Below, in pieces: positions 40,501 through 50,372 of a stretch of DNA of 64,000 bases. Position 1 is the first letter of the stretch. Each line of letters starts with the position of its first letter. The notes under the pieces are model-generated. The model worked only from the letters and a program-made list of their open reading frames with translations. It was not told where the DNA came from and made no database searches. The DNA comes from Antennarius striatus (Eukaryota; Chordata; Actinopteri; Lophiiformes; Antennariidae): NCBI RefSeq assembly GCF_040054535.1, contig NC_090784.1, forward strand, positions 7,282,501-7,346,500, written 5' to 3'. The translations under genes were made by a program, and so were the position numbers.

Positions 40501-43223
40501 AGATGGGAAGGACGTGCAGCAGGTTAGGGTGATTAAGGATAGAGATGGAAGTCTATTGACAGGTGCCAGTAGTGTGATGGGGAGATGGAAAGAGATAACG
40601 AGAAGATGCCTGAGAAATGGAGGAGAAGTGTGCTGGTGCCCATTTTTAAGAAGAAGGGAGATGTGCAGAGTTGTGGCAACTATAGAGGAATAAAGCTGAT
40701 GAGCCATACAATGAAGTTATGGGAGAGAGTAGTGGAAGCTAGACTAAGGGCAGAAGTGAACATTTGTGAGCAGCAGTATGGTTTCATGCCAAAAAAGAGT
40801 ACTACAGATGCAGTATTTACTTTGAGGATGTTGATAGAGAAGTACAGAGAAGGCCAGACGGAGCTGCATTGTGTTTTTGTAGATCTGGAGAAAGCTTACG
40901 ACAGGGTGTCCAGAGAGGAACTGTGGTATTGTATGAGGAAGTCTGGAGTGGCAGAGAAGTATGTTAGAGCAGTGCAGGACATGTATGAGGACTGTAAGAC
41001 AGTGGTGAGGTGTGCTGTAGGTGTGATAGATGAGTTCAAGGTGGAGGCGGGACTGCATCAGGGATCAGCTCTGAGCCCCTTCTTGTTTGCCATGGTGATG
41101 GACAGGCTGACAGACGAGGTTAGACAGGAATCTCCATGGACTATGATGTTTGCAGATGACATTGTGATCTGCAGTGAGAGCAGGGAACAGGTGGAGGAGA
41201 AGCTAGAGAGGTGGAGGTTTGTCCTGGAAAGGACAGGAATCAAGGTTAGCCGATGTAATACAGAGTACATGTGTGTGAATGAGAATGACCCAAGTGGAAG
41301 AGTGAGGTTACAGGGAGAAGAGATCAAGAAGGTGGAAGATTCTAAGTACTTAGGGTCAACAGTCCAGAGCAAAGGAGAGTGTGGAAAAGAGGTGAAGAAG
41401 CGTGTACAGGCAGGATGGAGTGGGTGGAGGAAAGTGTCAGGTGTGATGTGTGATAGAAGAGTTTCAGCTAAAATGAAGGGAAAGGTGTACAAAACTGTGG
41501 TGAGACCAGAGATGTTGTTTGGTCTAGAGACAGTGTCACTGAGGAAAAGACAGGAGACAGAGCTGGAGGTAGCAGAGATGAAGATGCTGAGGTTCTCTCT
41601 GGGAGTGACCAGGAAGGATAGGATCAGGAATGAGTACATCAGAGGGACAGCACATGTTAGAGGTTTTGGAGATAAAGTCAGAGAGGCCAGACTGAGATGG
41701 TTTGGACATGTCCAGAGGAGAGATAGTCAATATATTGGTAGAAGGATGCTGAGTTTTGAACTGCCAGGCAGGAGGCCTAGAGGAAGACCAAAGAGGAGGT
41801 TTATGGATGTAGTGAAAGAGGACATGAAGGTACTCGGTGTGAGAGAAGAGGATGCAGAAGACAGAGTTAGATGGAGGCAACTGATTGGCTGTGGCGACCT
41901 CTGAAGGGAAAAGCCGAATGGAGAAGAAGACTACTGTTAATACTAATGCTGTGATTACTGCTGCTGCTACTAGCGGTAGTATTATTGTTACTAGTACTGC
42001 TGCGATTGCTAATACTACTACTGCTGCTGCTACTGGTACTACTACTACTGCTATTACTACTACTACTATCACTGCTATTGCTACTAGTGTTACTACTAGT
42101 ACGAGTATTACTATTACTACTACCACCTCTATTACGACTACTATTCCTATTACCAATATTTCTATCTCTACTACTACCATTATTACCAACACTACTATTA
42201 CTACTAGTTTTACAATTGGTACTACTATTACTTCTACTACTTCAAGTACCACTACTGGTATTACTACTGCTATAAATACTAGTACTCTTATTACTACTAC
42301 TGCTAACACACAGTGTTGTTTGTAACCTATCTAGATGTGTGATATTGTGTTGTTTGGTCTGAGGCAGACAGGGACAGACAGACGAGGGTGAGGTCACCCT
42401 GTAGGAGCAGAGGACTTCCTCCCAGACCCAGAGCCACCACTTCTGTCTCCACTGGGACAACTGGAGGTCCAGCAGTCAGGTCCACCCCCCCAAAGCAGAC
42501 GGGAGCCAACATGATGTGTCTGAACGGCAGCTCACCATCAGAGAGCATTTCCACCAACTGTGAGTTGAATCTAGAATCGACGGCACTAAGCGGGAGAGAA
42601 GGTGTTTGTATCTGCTGCTCACTGTCAGAACGTTTGCCCCACCCCCTGGCAGTGACAGTAACTACACAGGTGTTTTCATTGGTTAATGCTGCCACAGGCT
42701 CCATCATACTCCTTTATTTGTTGTAGTTACTCCTTTGCTACCATTGGAAATCCTCCCAAGATGTGTTAAAAGTCTTTGCTGGATGATGATCAATTTTTCT
42801 GTGTAATCAGTAGTTTGTCTACTTGTTGACAAGTTCTTGACTGAAACAGACATTTCTTTATGAAGTAAATATGAGTAATTATTAAAGTTCTGCACTTGAG
42901 GTTTAATATTTGTGCTTCAGTGAGTTTTACTTTATTGATGAAGCTACAGAGTTAATTTCTTGAATTCCCTTAATACATGGACTAATGTACATGTAGTACC
43001 TGATTGGCGTGTCATTATATTATGAGTATCTGTGACTAACGGTCCTGTTTGTCCTCCTGTCCTGTCAGTTTCCCTGGACCGCGGCCGGGCCCAGCTGGAC
43101 AGCAGTGAGAGGGAGTTGCTGAAGGACGTCAGAGAGCTGAGGCAGAAGCTGGCGGCTCGAGTCAGAGACGGCGGCTCTGCCTCCTCACAGTCTGTCTGCA
43201 CTCTGACCTCCGTCTCCTCGTGA
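32205..43223 (+). CDS. tbc1d31: TBC1 domain family member 31 (WDR67), 23 exons, 1066 aa
   Basis: Centrosomal/centriolar-satellite WD40-TBC protein linked to cilium formation. Coding exons: 32205-32275, 33304-33444, 33719-33834, 33973-34151, 34306-34457, 34586-34745, 34917-35117, 35245-35400, 35538-35617, 35730-35876, 36008-36141, 36323-36456, 36592-36771, 36861-37093, 37232-37304, 37428-37507, 37644-37779, 38099-38191, 38692-38820, 39010-39204, 39491-39554, 42368-42559, 43069-43223; all phases close. The length equals human TBC1D31 as I recall it (1066 aa). Residues about 20-340 are WD repeats (FLAGDHHGNIYIFD, YAISTSLDTAQLWDLDTF). Residues about 395-695 are the TBC-like region (YPAKYRMFVWRSLL, NWCQHWFEYFPNPP, FSNHPAFLLM), where the usual IxxDxxR and YxQ GAP fingers are not evident. 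Residues about 690-930 are charged coiled coil, then a variable tail. Intron 21 holds a LINE inside a trinucleotide repeat, and intron 7 a long (GT)n tract. Confidence 0.96.
35131..35218. repeat. (GT)n microsatellite in tbc1d31 intron 7
   Basis: A pure GT run of 44 units that begins about 14 bases after the exon 7 splice donor and ends 26 bases before exon 8. The whole intron is only 127 bases, so the repeat makes up about 70 percent of it. Confidence 0.97.
37538..37581. repeat. (CA)n microsatellite in tbc1d31 intron 16
   Basis: A CA run with one CATA interruption in the 136-base intron between exons 16 and 17. Confidence 0.9.
39355..39450 (+). repeat. 12-bp tandem repeat (AACAACCACCAT) in tbc1d31 intron 20
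   Basis: About eight units of AACAACCACCAT, two of them with the variant TTGCAACCACCA, end 40 bases before exon 21. Confidence 0.9.
39555..39704 (+). repeat. Imperfect trinucleotide (ACT/ATT) repeat, left part
   Basis: Degenerate triplets of the type ACT, ATT and GCT start directly after the exon 21 donor and continue after the LINE at 41933-42310. The last 16 bases (39689-39704, ACTGTTAATACTAATG) are repeated exactly at 41933-41948, marking the LINE insertion site. The original repeat before insertion was therefore about 510 bases. Confidence 0.9.
39705..41932 (+). mobile_element. RTE-like LINE, 5'-truncated, in tbc1d31 intron 21, sense orientation
   Basis: Non-LTR retrotransposon bounded by an exact 16-bp duplication (39689-39704 and 41933-41948). 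The first 65 bases are an inverted copy of the segment at about 39785-39831. Sense sequence then begins within the C-terminal part of the endonuclease (HRVTYKSGGRSTQVDYILCR). The reverse transcriptase lies at 40585-41904 (439 codons open), with NYRGIKLMSHTMKLWE, VFVDLEKAYDRVSREELW, LHQGSALSPFLFAMVMD, the catalytic MMFADDIVICSESRE and the C-terminal LRWFGHVQRRDSQYIGRR region. In-frame stops near 39806 and 40381, and a frame change near 40590 with apparent loss of the segment between endonuclease and RT, show it is inactive. It ends with the short tail GAAGGGAAAAGCCGAATGG. A related fragment is at 60378-60812. Confidence 0.92.
41933..42310 (+). repeat. Imperfect trinucleotide (ACT/GCT/ATT) repeat, right part
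   Basis: This continues the repeat of 39555-39704 on the other side of the LINE, first with the duplicated 16 bases and then about 360 bases of ACT, GCT, ATT and related triplets. It produces long Thr-rich, Leu-rich and Val/Ile-rich open frames on both strands that are not genes. Confidence 0.9.
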
Positions 43224-44379
43224 CCACGCGTCACCTCACGTCTCCTCAGTGTCAGAAAAACGTCTTCTTGACTGAAGGGAGTCAGAACAACAGAAGCAGT
43301 GACTCAGACTGAGAGGCATAGTAGACAACATCAATCTTCTTGCAAGTCTTCATTCCCACTATTTAAGTGTGTTCCCTTTGAACACACGAACAGATTGGTC
43401 TTTTCACTTCTGCCTGGGTTGCGTGATATAAATTGGATGTTCAGATTAGTCGGTGCTAGTATTGTTTTGTTGCACATTTTCCTGTTTATTTTAAAATCTT
43501 TCTACATTTAAAATTTTTTATTTGAATTAAGTTTTTATAGTTTGTTTTATGTAAAATTCTTTTTGGATTAAATTTTTTTTTTAATCCTGGTTCTCCTCTG
43601 TTTTCATTGTGGCTCCTTATATTGTGTGTATCCCAGTGATTTTATCAGCGATTCAGTTTAAAACCAGTTTAAAATCTTTTGGTTTGAAAGTGAGTAGCAT
43701 TCCTCGTAGCATTTCCTGTCAACAGCCACCATAGATTAAATGCTGTGTCCCAGATTAGCAAATCCAGCTGTATGTTTTAATTATATTAAGACAGATTGGT
43801 ATCATATTTTGATTGGGTATTTTGACAATTTCATTTTGGGTGTGTGTTGTCTGAGTTTCTACCTATGTTAAGATTTTTCTACTTATGAAATGTGTTAAAC
43901 TGACACTGAGAGGTAAACCACACCTGCCTGCTGTTAGGCGTGCCGCTGTGAGTCCAGGTGTTGTTTGACATCAGCTGAAATGACAGCCGTCATTTTCCCC
44001 TCCTTCCTTCCTTCCTCCCACCTTTCATCTGCTTTGAATGACTCTGGGAAAACTGAGCTCAGTTGATGATTTGGTGACTTGGTTGATTAACAAAGACAGA
44101 AAGTCATTGTTGTAAATGTTGGATTACGCCTCGAAGGGAGCGATGACATGTGACGAGTGAGAGCGTCTCAGCTCACCTGTCATGTCTCATCTCCATGAAA
44201 CCCTCTTGCTTTAAGCAGGGGTGTGTCGCTGTTTTCATAGTACTTTGTGTTTCGACCCCAATTGTCAGAAACTCTCAAGTCTCACTCGGGCTCTGAGGAT
44301 CGCTCTCAGTGGTACGACTGGACCTGTTTGGGTGCAAATCATTTCCTGACCGGCTAACAAGACCTGAAGTTCACCATCC
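43224..44379 (+). other. tbc1d31 3' end and fam83a upstream region
   Basis: No exon was recognised in this interval. The first 500 bases are AT-rich and likely hold the tbc1d31 3' UTR, although no textbook AATAAA was seen; an ATTAAA occurs near 43735. The right half should contain the fam83a promoter and 5' UTR. Confidence 0.4.
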
Positions 44380-47300
44380 ATGGATGCCAACACCGCCTCC
44401 CTACTTCAGCACAGGATGACGAAACCCCAGGGGAAGATGAGACGACGGGTCCAAGGCCTGCTCATCCGTTCGTCCACTAGAGCCGCGCTGGAGCTGAGCT
44501 ATAACGAGAGCGCCCGGCTAGCGATGGACTCCCTGCTCAGCCGGGGTTTACAGGGCTACCAGGAGGTGCTGGAAGCAGAGGCGGAGGTGGACTTCCTGTC
44601 AGAGCTGGAGAAGATCTACATCCTGGAGAACGGCAGGGATGGTGTCACCGGCAGTGAAAGTTTGTGGTCACATTTTGTCCTGGTCTTTGCAGCCTGTGTT
44701 TGAAAACTTGAGAGTAATTTGATGGATGAAAACGAAATTGTTAGATGAATTACCTTCTATTTATCATGGCTTTATGCAGGGTTTTGTGTTTTACACAGCC
44801 GATGATGCATCAGATGACAAAGTGTTAGAGAGCCTGTCTTCTGCCTCTCAGTACACCACACATTGTTCTGCAGTGTCACAGGACAGTTTGGACTTGAGCA
44901 TCCTGAAAGGTATGACTTCAAGTAACTCAACAATAAACCTATTTTATCAGGAGTGAATCTCTTTCACTTCTTTTGTCCCTTCAAGATGTGAAGACGACTG
45001 ATCGTGTCCTGAACCAGTCCAGCGTTGAGGTTTATGTCCCATCAGACTGCAGGACGACTGCTATGAAAGACACGGTCAGAATGTTCATCAGAAAGTCCAC
45101 AATGGTGGGTGTCTGACAGCGAGCTCTTCATGCGTGTGCACATGAATGCATGACATGCATGCCTGTACATGTCAGGGTGATAACAGGCTGCGTTGGAGCT
45201 GGTGTTCGTGTGTCAGACCCACAGTGAGTGACGTCTGTCTGTGCAGGCCCTAGCCATAGTGATGGACAGCTTCAGCGATACGGAGCTGCTGTGCGACCTC
45301 CTGGAGGCGAGCAGGAAGAGGAACGTGTCCGTTCATCTGTTGCTGGACCATCTCAACCTGAACCTGTTCATCAGCATGTGGCAGGACCTCAAACTAGACC
45401 ACAAACACTTTCCTGTAAGTCTGGTCGTCTCGTCTTTTCACCTCTCTGCTCCTCCAGACCAGAGCGATACGACGCGCCTCTGCCTTCAGGTTTGAGTCAG
45501 TGACACTCAGCTGGACTTAATATGTGCTGACTGCAAGAAAAACATCTCAGATTTTGTCAACTTTTTGTATCCAAATGGATCATCATGTGTTTTATTTGTA
45601 TTCATTTTATGATTATATATCCCCGGATCACCGAACAAATCTTTGATAAATAGAACAATGTACTTTGTTTTGTATGGGCAGCATGATGTGGAGTGGATAC
45701 CCAGCTTTCATATCACCATAGAAACATTATAATCTATATAAAATACATATTATTGTTCTGCAAATTCCAGGGGTTTATTTAGTGCAAAATAACGACTATT
45801 AATAACATGGTAAAGATATCCTAAACTGTATTTGTGTTAACATTTTAAACTACAGTATTTTCTGCACTAGAAGGCGCACCTTCAACGAATGGCCTGTTTC
45901 AAAACAATTTTCATATATAAATTGCACTGGATTATAAGGCGAACTTTCAGTTTTTGAGAAAATTAAAGGTTTTTAGGTGCGCCTACAACCTGGCTGGTTT
46001 CACCAGAAACACACGGACGAGCTGTTCATGTGGACACTTCCTGTGCTGCCTGTGCATGTAGAAGTTGTCGGTGAGCAGCGTTGATGGACAGACCTACTGC
46101 GCAAAGACGGGCAGGAAACTGACCGGTCAGATCGCTGAGGCCTTCATCATCAACGACTGGACTGAAGTGCTGACGGGTTCGTTCAGGTACACGCCCACAC
46201 AGACAAACAATCAGCACGTGCACAAGAACACACGAGAACCCACATTCACGTGACAAATCCTGTTACACAGGTATGAATGTTTGCTTTTTTCCTATCCAGT
46301 GTATTTGTTCTCCTAAGTCTTTTACTTGTTAATCATGCTCATCTCCTCCTCATCTCCTCTTCATCTCCTCATCTCCACCTCAGCTTCTCCTGGCTGTCCT
46401 GGCAGGTCCATCGTAACTTTGCCGTTCTGCTAAAGGGCAGCGAGGTCCTACCGTTCAATCTGGAATTCTACAGGCTACACTTCAAGTCCAAACCTGTGCC
46501 TGGCTTTGTCACCTACATCTCTGTGCCTGACACTCTCACTCTTTACTCCATGTTATGTGCAGCTCAAAATGATCCAGCTGTTGTCAAAACGTTGAAATCA
46601 AGCCGGGCTGAACTGGAATGGAAGGAAGATGTTCAAAACTCCCAGACTGCAGCAGAGATACTGGTTCCATCCAGCCTACAGAACTCAAAGTTGGAGCTTA
46701 TCCTCCAGCCTCCACACAGGGGAGGTAGTGGCACACAGATTTCTAACACACCTCCTACGTCGCACGAAAAACCATTGGTTGAACCCGACCTGCTGAGTTT
46801 ACCAATGAGAAAGCCTAAGACTACATTTGGAGGCATTTTCAGCTGGCGTGGTACAAATATGGAACCCCCAGGAAAGCGGGAACCCCATGTTTCACGCATT
46901 CAGTCTCAGCTCACCAGCCTAACCATCACTACTGCGGCTGAAAAGATCAGGAGGGTTCATCGATCAAACTCTCTGCAGGTGGCTTCAGCCACACATGGAC
47001 AGCACAGGGCTGATGGCTACAAATCACCGTTCAGTTCTGATTCAAACCCCAAAAGAAAGATCTTTCCCGATGGTCTTTCCTTCCCCAGGGGGAGCTGCAG
47101 ATCGATCAAGCCTTTGAGGATTGCTGCAGCTCTGAACACACAGAGACGCCGCTGGCACTGGCCTCCAGACCTCAATCCAAAGAGCAACTTCACATCCCAT
47201 CGTCTCAAACTCCTGCCACCATCCACATTCCAGACTAACCTTTCGTGTTGTTTAACACAAACTAATGGACATTTATCTGGGCCAAATTCAAAAATAGGAA

Positions 47301-47719
47301 GTAGGAGACCGGCTCAGACACAGAGCCACCACCAACGCCCCCTCCAGCGGTGCTCAACCCCAGGAGCTCTAGGTGTGAAGGTGTCACCAACAGCACTGGT
47401 TACACGACTTAAACGTCAGCTCCATACAGACTCCCAGTATTCCTCACCAGGTCCAGGGATCAAACCAAACCCACAGACCCTCGCACCCCAGCAGACGAGG
47501 CCCACAGGACTAAACTGGACACCACGTACTGACAACACAAGACCAAGACCTGTGACTCACAAGAACTCCTTCAGCACCGCGTTTGGAACAGAGCAGCAGG
47601 CGAGCCAGGAAGGACTTCACCTCAACACGGAGACATCGATGGGGAGGAGCAGGGCGGGGGCCTACAAGTCAGCAGGGTTTAGAGGAGCGACGGTTACACC
47701 ACATCTGAATAAGACCTGA
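44380..47719 (+). CDS. fam83a: FAM83A-like protein, 6 exons, about 710 aa
   Basis: FAM83 proteins carry a DUF1669 phospholipase-D-like fold without catalytic activity and act as scaffolds, notably for casein kinase 1; FAM83A is tied to EGFR/RAF signalling. Coding exons: 44380 to 44653 or 44659, 44799-44909, 44986-45104, 45247-45414, 46062-46186, 46384-47719; phases close. Family features are NESARLAMDSLLSRG, AEVDFLSELEKIYI, ALAIVMDSFSDTELLCDLLE, the pseudo-catalytic stretch TYCAKTGRKLTGQIAEAF followed by IINDWTEVLTGSF, and SFSWLSWQVHRN with LPFNLEFYRLHFKSKPVPGF. The domain fills about residues 45-315. The last exon adds some 400 residues of basic, Ser/Thr/Pro/Gln-rich low-complexity tail with no recognised domain, making the protein far longer than human FAM83A (434 aa). 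The position between tbc1d31 and c8orf76 supports FAM83A. The exon 1 donor is ambiguous by 6 bases. Confidence 0.88.
45853..45988. mobile_element. MITE copy 4, in fam83a intron 4
   Basis: It starts TA-CAGTATTTTCTGCACTAGAAG and contains CCTTCAACGAATGGCC, GCACTGGATTATAAGGCG and GTTTTTGAGAAAATTAAAGG, shared with copies 1 and 2. The right terminal repeat is lost after GGTGCGCCT. Confidence 0.75.
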
Positions 47720-49212
47720 AGGAACACACACACAGGAGATGTCCAGGTTAATGAGAGTTTAGTCATCAGTGTTGTATCTACTCCATCATGTTAAAACAGA
47801 CAAACCTCCATGAAGTCAGCTCAGTTTTTATCTTTTATATTCTAGTTTTTGGTCTCATCCAACCAATTTCTCCAAAATCCCTCCATAACTTTCAGACCTG
47901 AGAGACACGCCAGCAGAAACGTGGCGTCCTAATGCATTATGTCTATAACTGAGACAGGACTGATGTGTCAACTTTTTTTTTTTCCACAAAAACTTTCCAT
48001 AGCCTTTTAAACACTTAGTACAGTATATGTATGTTTCTGTCTCTGACGTGTAGGAAATCTATTGCTCTCAACAGTTTATCTATAAAATAAAAAACAGTAT
48101 TCAGTATTTTTTCATAACAAAAGCACCACATGCTGACTTTTTGGTAAGTTTCACTTTTTGCTATTTACAATTTTTTTCATTCTTTACATTTTAACATAGG
48201 TTAACATTTGTGTCATACCTTGTATAATGTTTTACAAATATTTTTTATAAATTGTTCATGTATACCGGGTAACATTTTGAAATGTAAAGTTTGCTTGTTT
48301 TTTTTTTGCATATTCGTACCTTTCGTAGACACAATTCTGCATTGGAGTTGACCTCCAAAGAGGGTTTGTTTCCTGACCTTATCGTTTCATGTTTTTACAG
48401 ATATAGTTTAACCGTCAATATTTTGATATTCATTTCTGTGCTCCTATAAATGCTCTCTGGGATAATTCATCTCCTTTTAAATCTGGGAAGGTGGTAAAAT
48501 TTCATTGTGAAGTGTAATTTAGAAAGCTGAACACTCGTAACAAGGGGAAGGACGGTCAGATGCCATTCACACCTGTACAGAATTGAAAAGGGTTTCTGAA
48601 AACAACTGCTGAGTTTGCGTTTCAATTCTCTTAGAATATATAGTCCAAATAAAGGGAAAACAAAAGCTTTAAGAGCAACAGTTCCGTAACAGAGGAATCA
48701 GGCTGTCATGAGGTGACAAAAAGAGAAAAAGGAAAGGGAGGAGGTTTATTTTTATTTATTTATTTTTTCAGATACGGTAATTTGCTTTCATCACAGACAC
48801 ACAAGTGGAAAAGACTGAGTTCTCTGCTCCTTGTACAATAACAAGGCACTGGAACAAAAACAGCAACACTTTACTAGACTAGAATTTGTGGTCAGCTATT
48901 TTGACATGTTTGACAGTTTCTAAAAAAATACAGGTACACCATTATAAATACAAGACTTTAACATTTTAAGGCCAAGGCTGCACTTACATTACAGGAAGGT
49001 GCTGCATTACATTACATTACATTTGACCTACTCCTTGGATCAGTGTAAACATTTAGTATTTCTAAGATTTTAGCATCACAGGTCAATATTTGACTTGCAT
49101 TTCACACCACGTCTGGGGCAGGAGCCGACTTTAGCTTCCTGATGCTTGTCTTCCATTCTTTCTTCAGTCCCTTCTTGTCTGTTAACTCCTCTGTAAACAC
49201 AGCTCTGCTGCA
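47720..49212. other. Convergent 3' region of fam83a and c8orf76
   Basis: No coding exon was seen. An AATAAA for fam83a lies at 48086-48091, with another near 48647. On the - strand a cluster of AATAAA words lies at about 48743-48764 and could end the c8orf76 transcript. The two 3' UTRs may therefore overlap or nearly meet. Confidence 0.45.
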
Positions 49213-50295
49213 TCAGGTCTGTCCAGCTGCAACTGGTGTCGAGGGTCCATCAGTCTGTAACACTCCAGTCAGTAAGATCTTCTCCCACCAGCGCTGCTTG
49301 AAGCTCTGCACACACAGACTGGCAATGCTCTCGCCATCCTGGTAGTCCTCCCTCATCTTGTCTGCGGTCAGGTCCTCTGACATCACCTGACACACAGCCG
49401 GGAGAGAAATGAAGCAATTTAAAGCCAGCTCCACACCTAGATATCCCCCAATTGTGACTGATCTCAGACAGACAACTGAAGACAGTCGGTGGTATTTAGT
49501 TACTGACATCAACAGAGGGCGCCCTCGAGCCAATAATCTACTCAGGGCTACTAAAAGTGCACTCAAACTAGCCAAAGTAGTCTCCATTCTCAATCCAGGA
49601 GCCTGTAGTCACCTCAGTCACCCCCTGCAGAGTTGTTTCTTTGGGGTTTAGCTGCTGTAATGCCTCTTCTGTCGCCTGTAGGGCGTTCTCACTGCGCTGC
49701 AGCACAAAGGAAGACTGCTGCTGCCGAAGGATCCTCAACAGGAGTCTGATGGCGACACAGGAGACATTCATTGTTAGGATTCCTTAAAGCGTTTCATTTA
49801 TAAACAGTTAAAAATCAGCTGTGCAACAGATGACCTCGTCCTGATGAAACAGACGCACGCCTTCAGCCAGATTCTGTCCTTGTCAAGCACCGTGGATTCT
49901 TCCTGCTCTTCTTCACTCTCTCTGTATATCTGCTCCTCCACTGATTCACACCTCCATGAGGAACACGATCCTAGTGACAGCAAAATCAGCAAACAACACG
50001 ACGCAGTTTGCTTCCAATAAGACAGAAACACACAAAGTCAACAGGTGAGCTGGGACAGAATGAAGTCCATCCTACCTGAGGTCCTGCTGTTCTCCAGCAG
50101 CTGCAGACACGTTTGTCCCAGATTGAACCAGTTCCAGGGGTTGAAGGGTAACAGGCTACACAGCTGCTGCAGAGACGACATCTTGGATCCAACGCTTCCA
50201 AAACGCTGGTAGACGCTGACCTTCAGGGTAGTTTTTAATTAAATAATGTCAGTACATTTCCACCACAGAATGACTAAGAACCACCAATCATGGAA

Positions 50296-50372
<77 letters not shown>

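Noticed and set aside
41536..42309. 257-codon Val/Ile-rich frame on the - strand and Thr-rich or Leu-rich frames on the + strand
   Set aside because: Translation of the imperfect trinucleotide repeat plus the antisense of the LINE 3' end; not a membrane protein gene.
47720..49212. Search for an extra gene or ncRNA between fam83a and c8orf76
   Set aside because: Only AT-rich sequence and polyadenylation-type words; nothing coding or structured was convincing.
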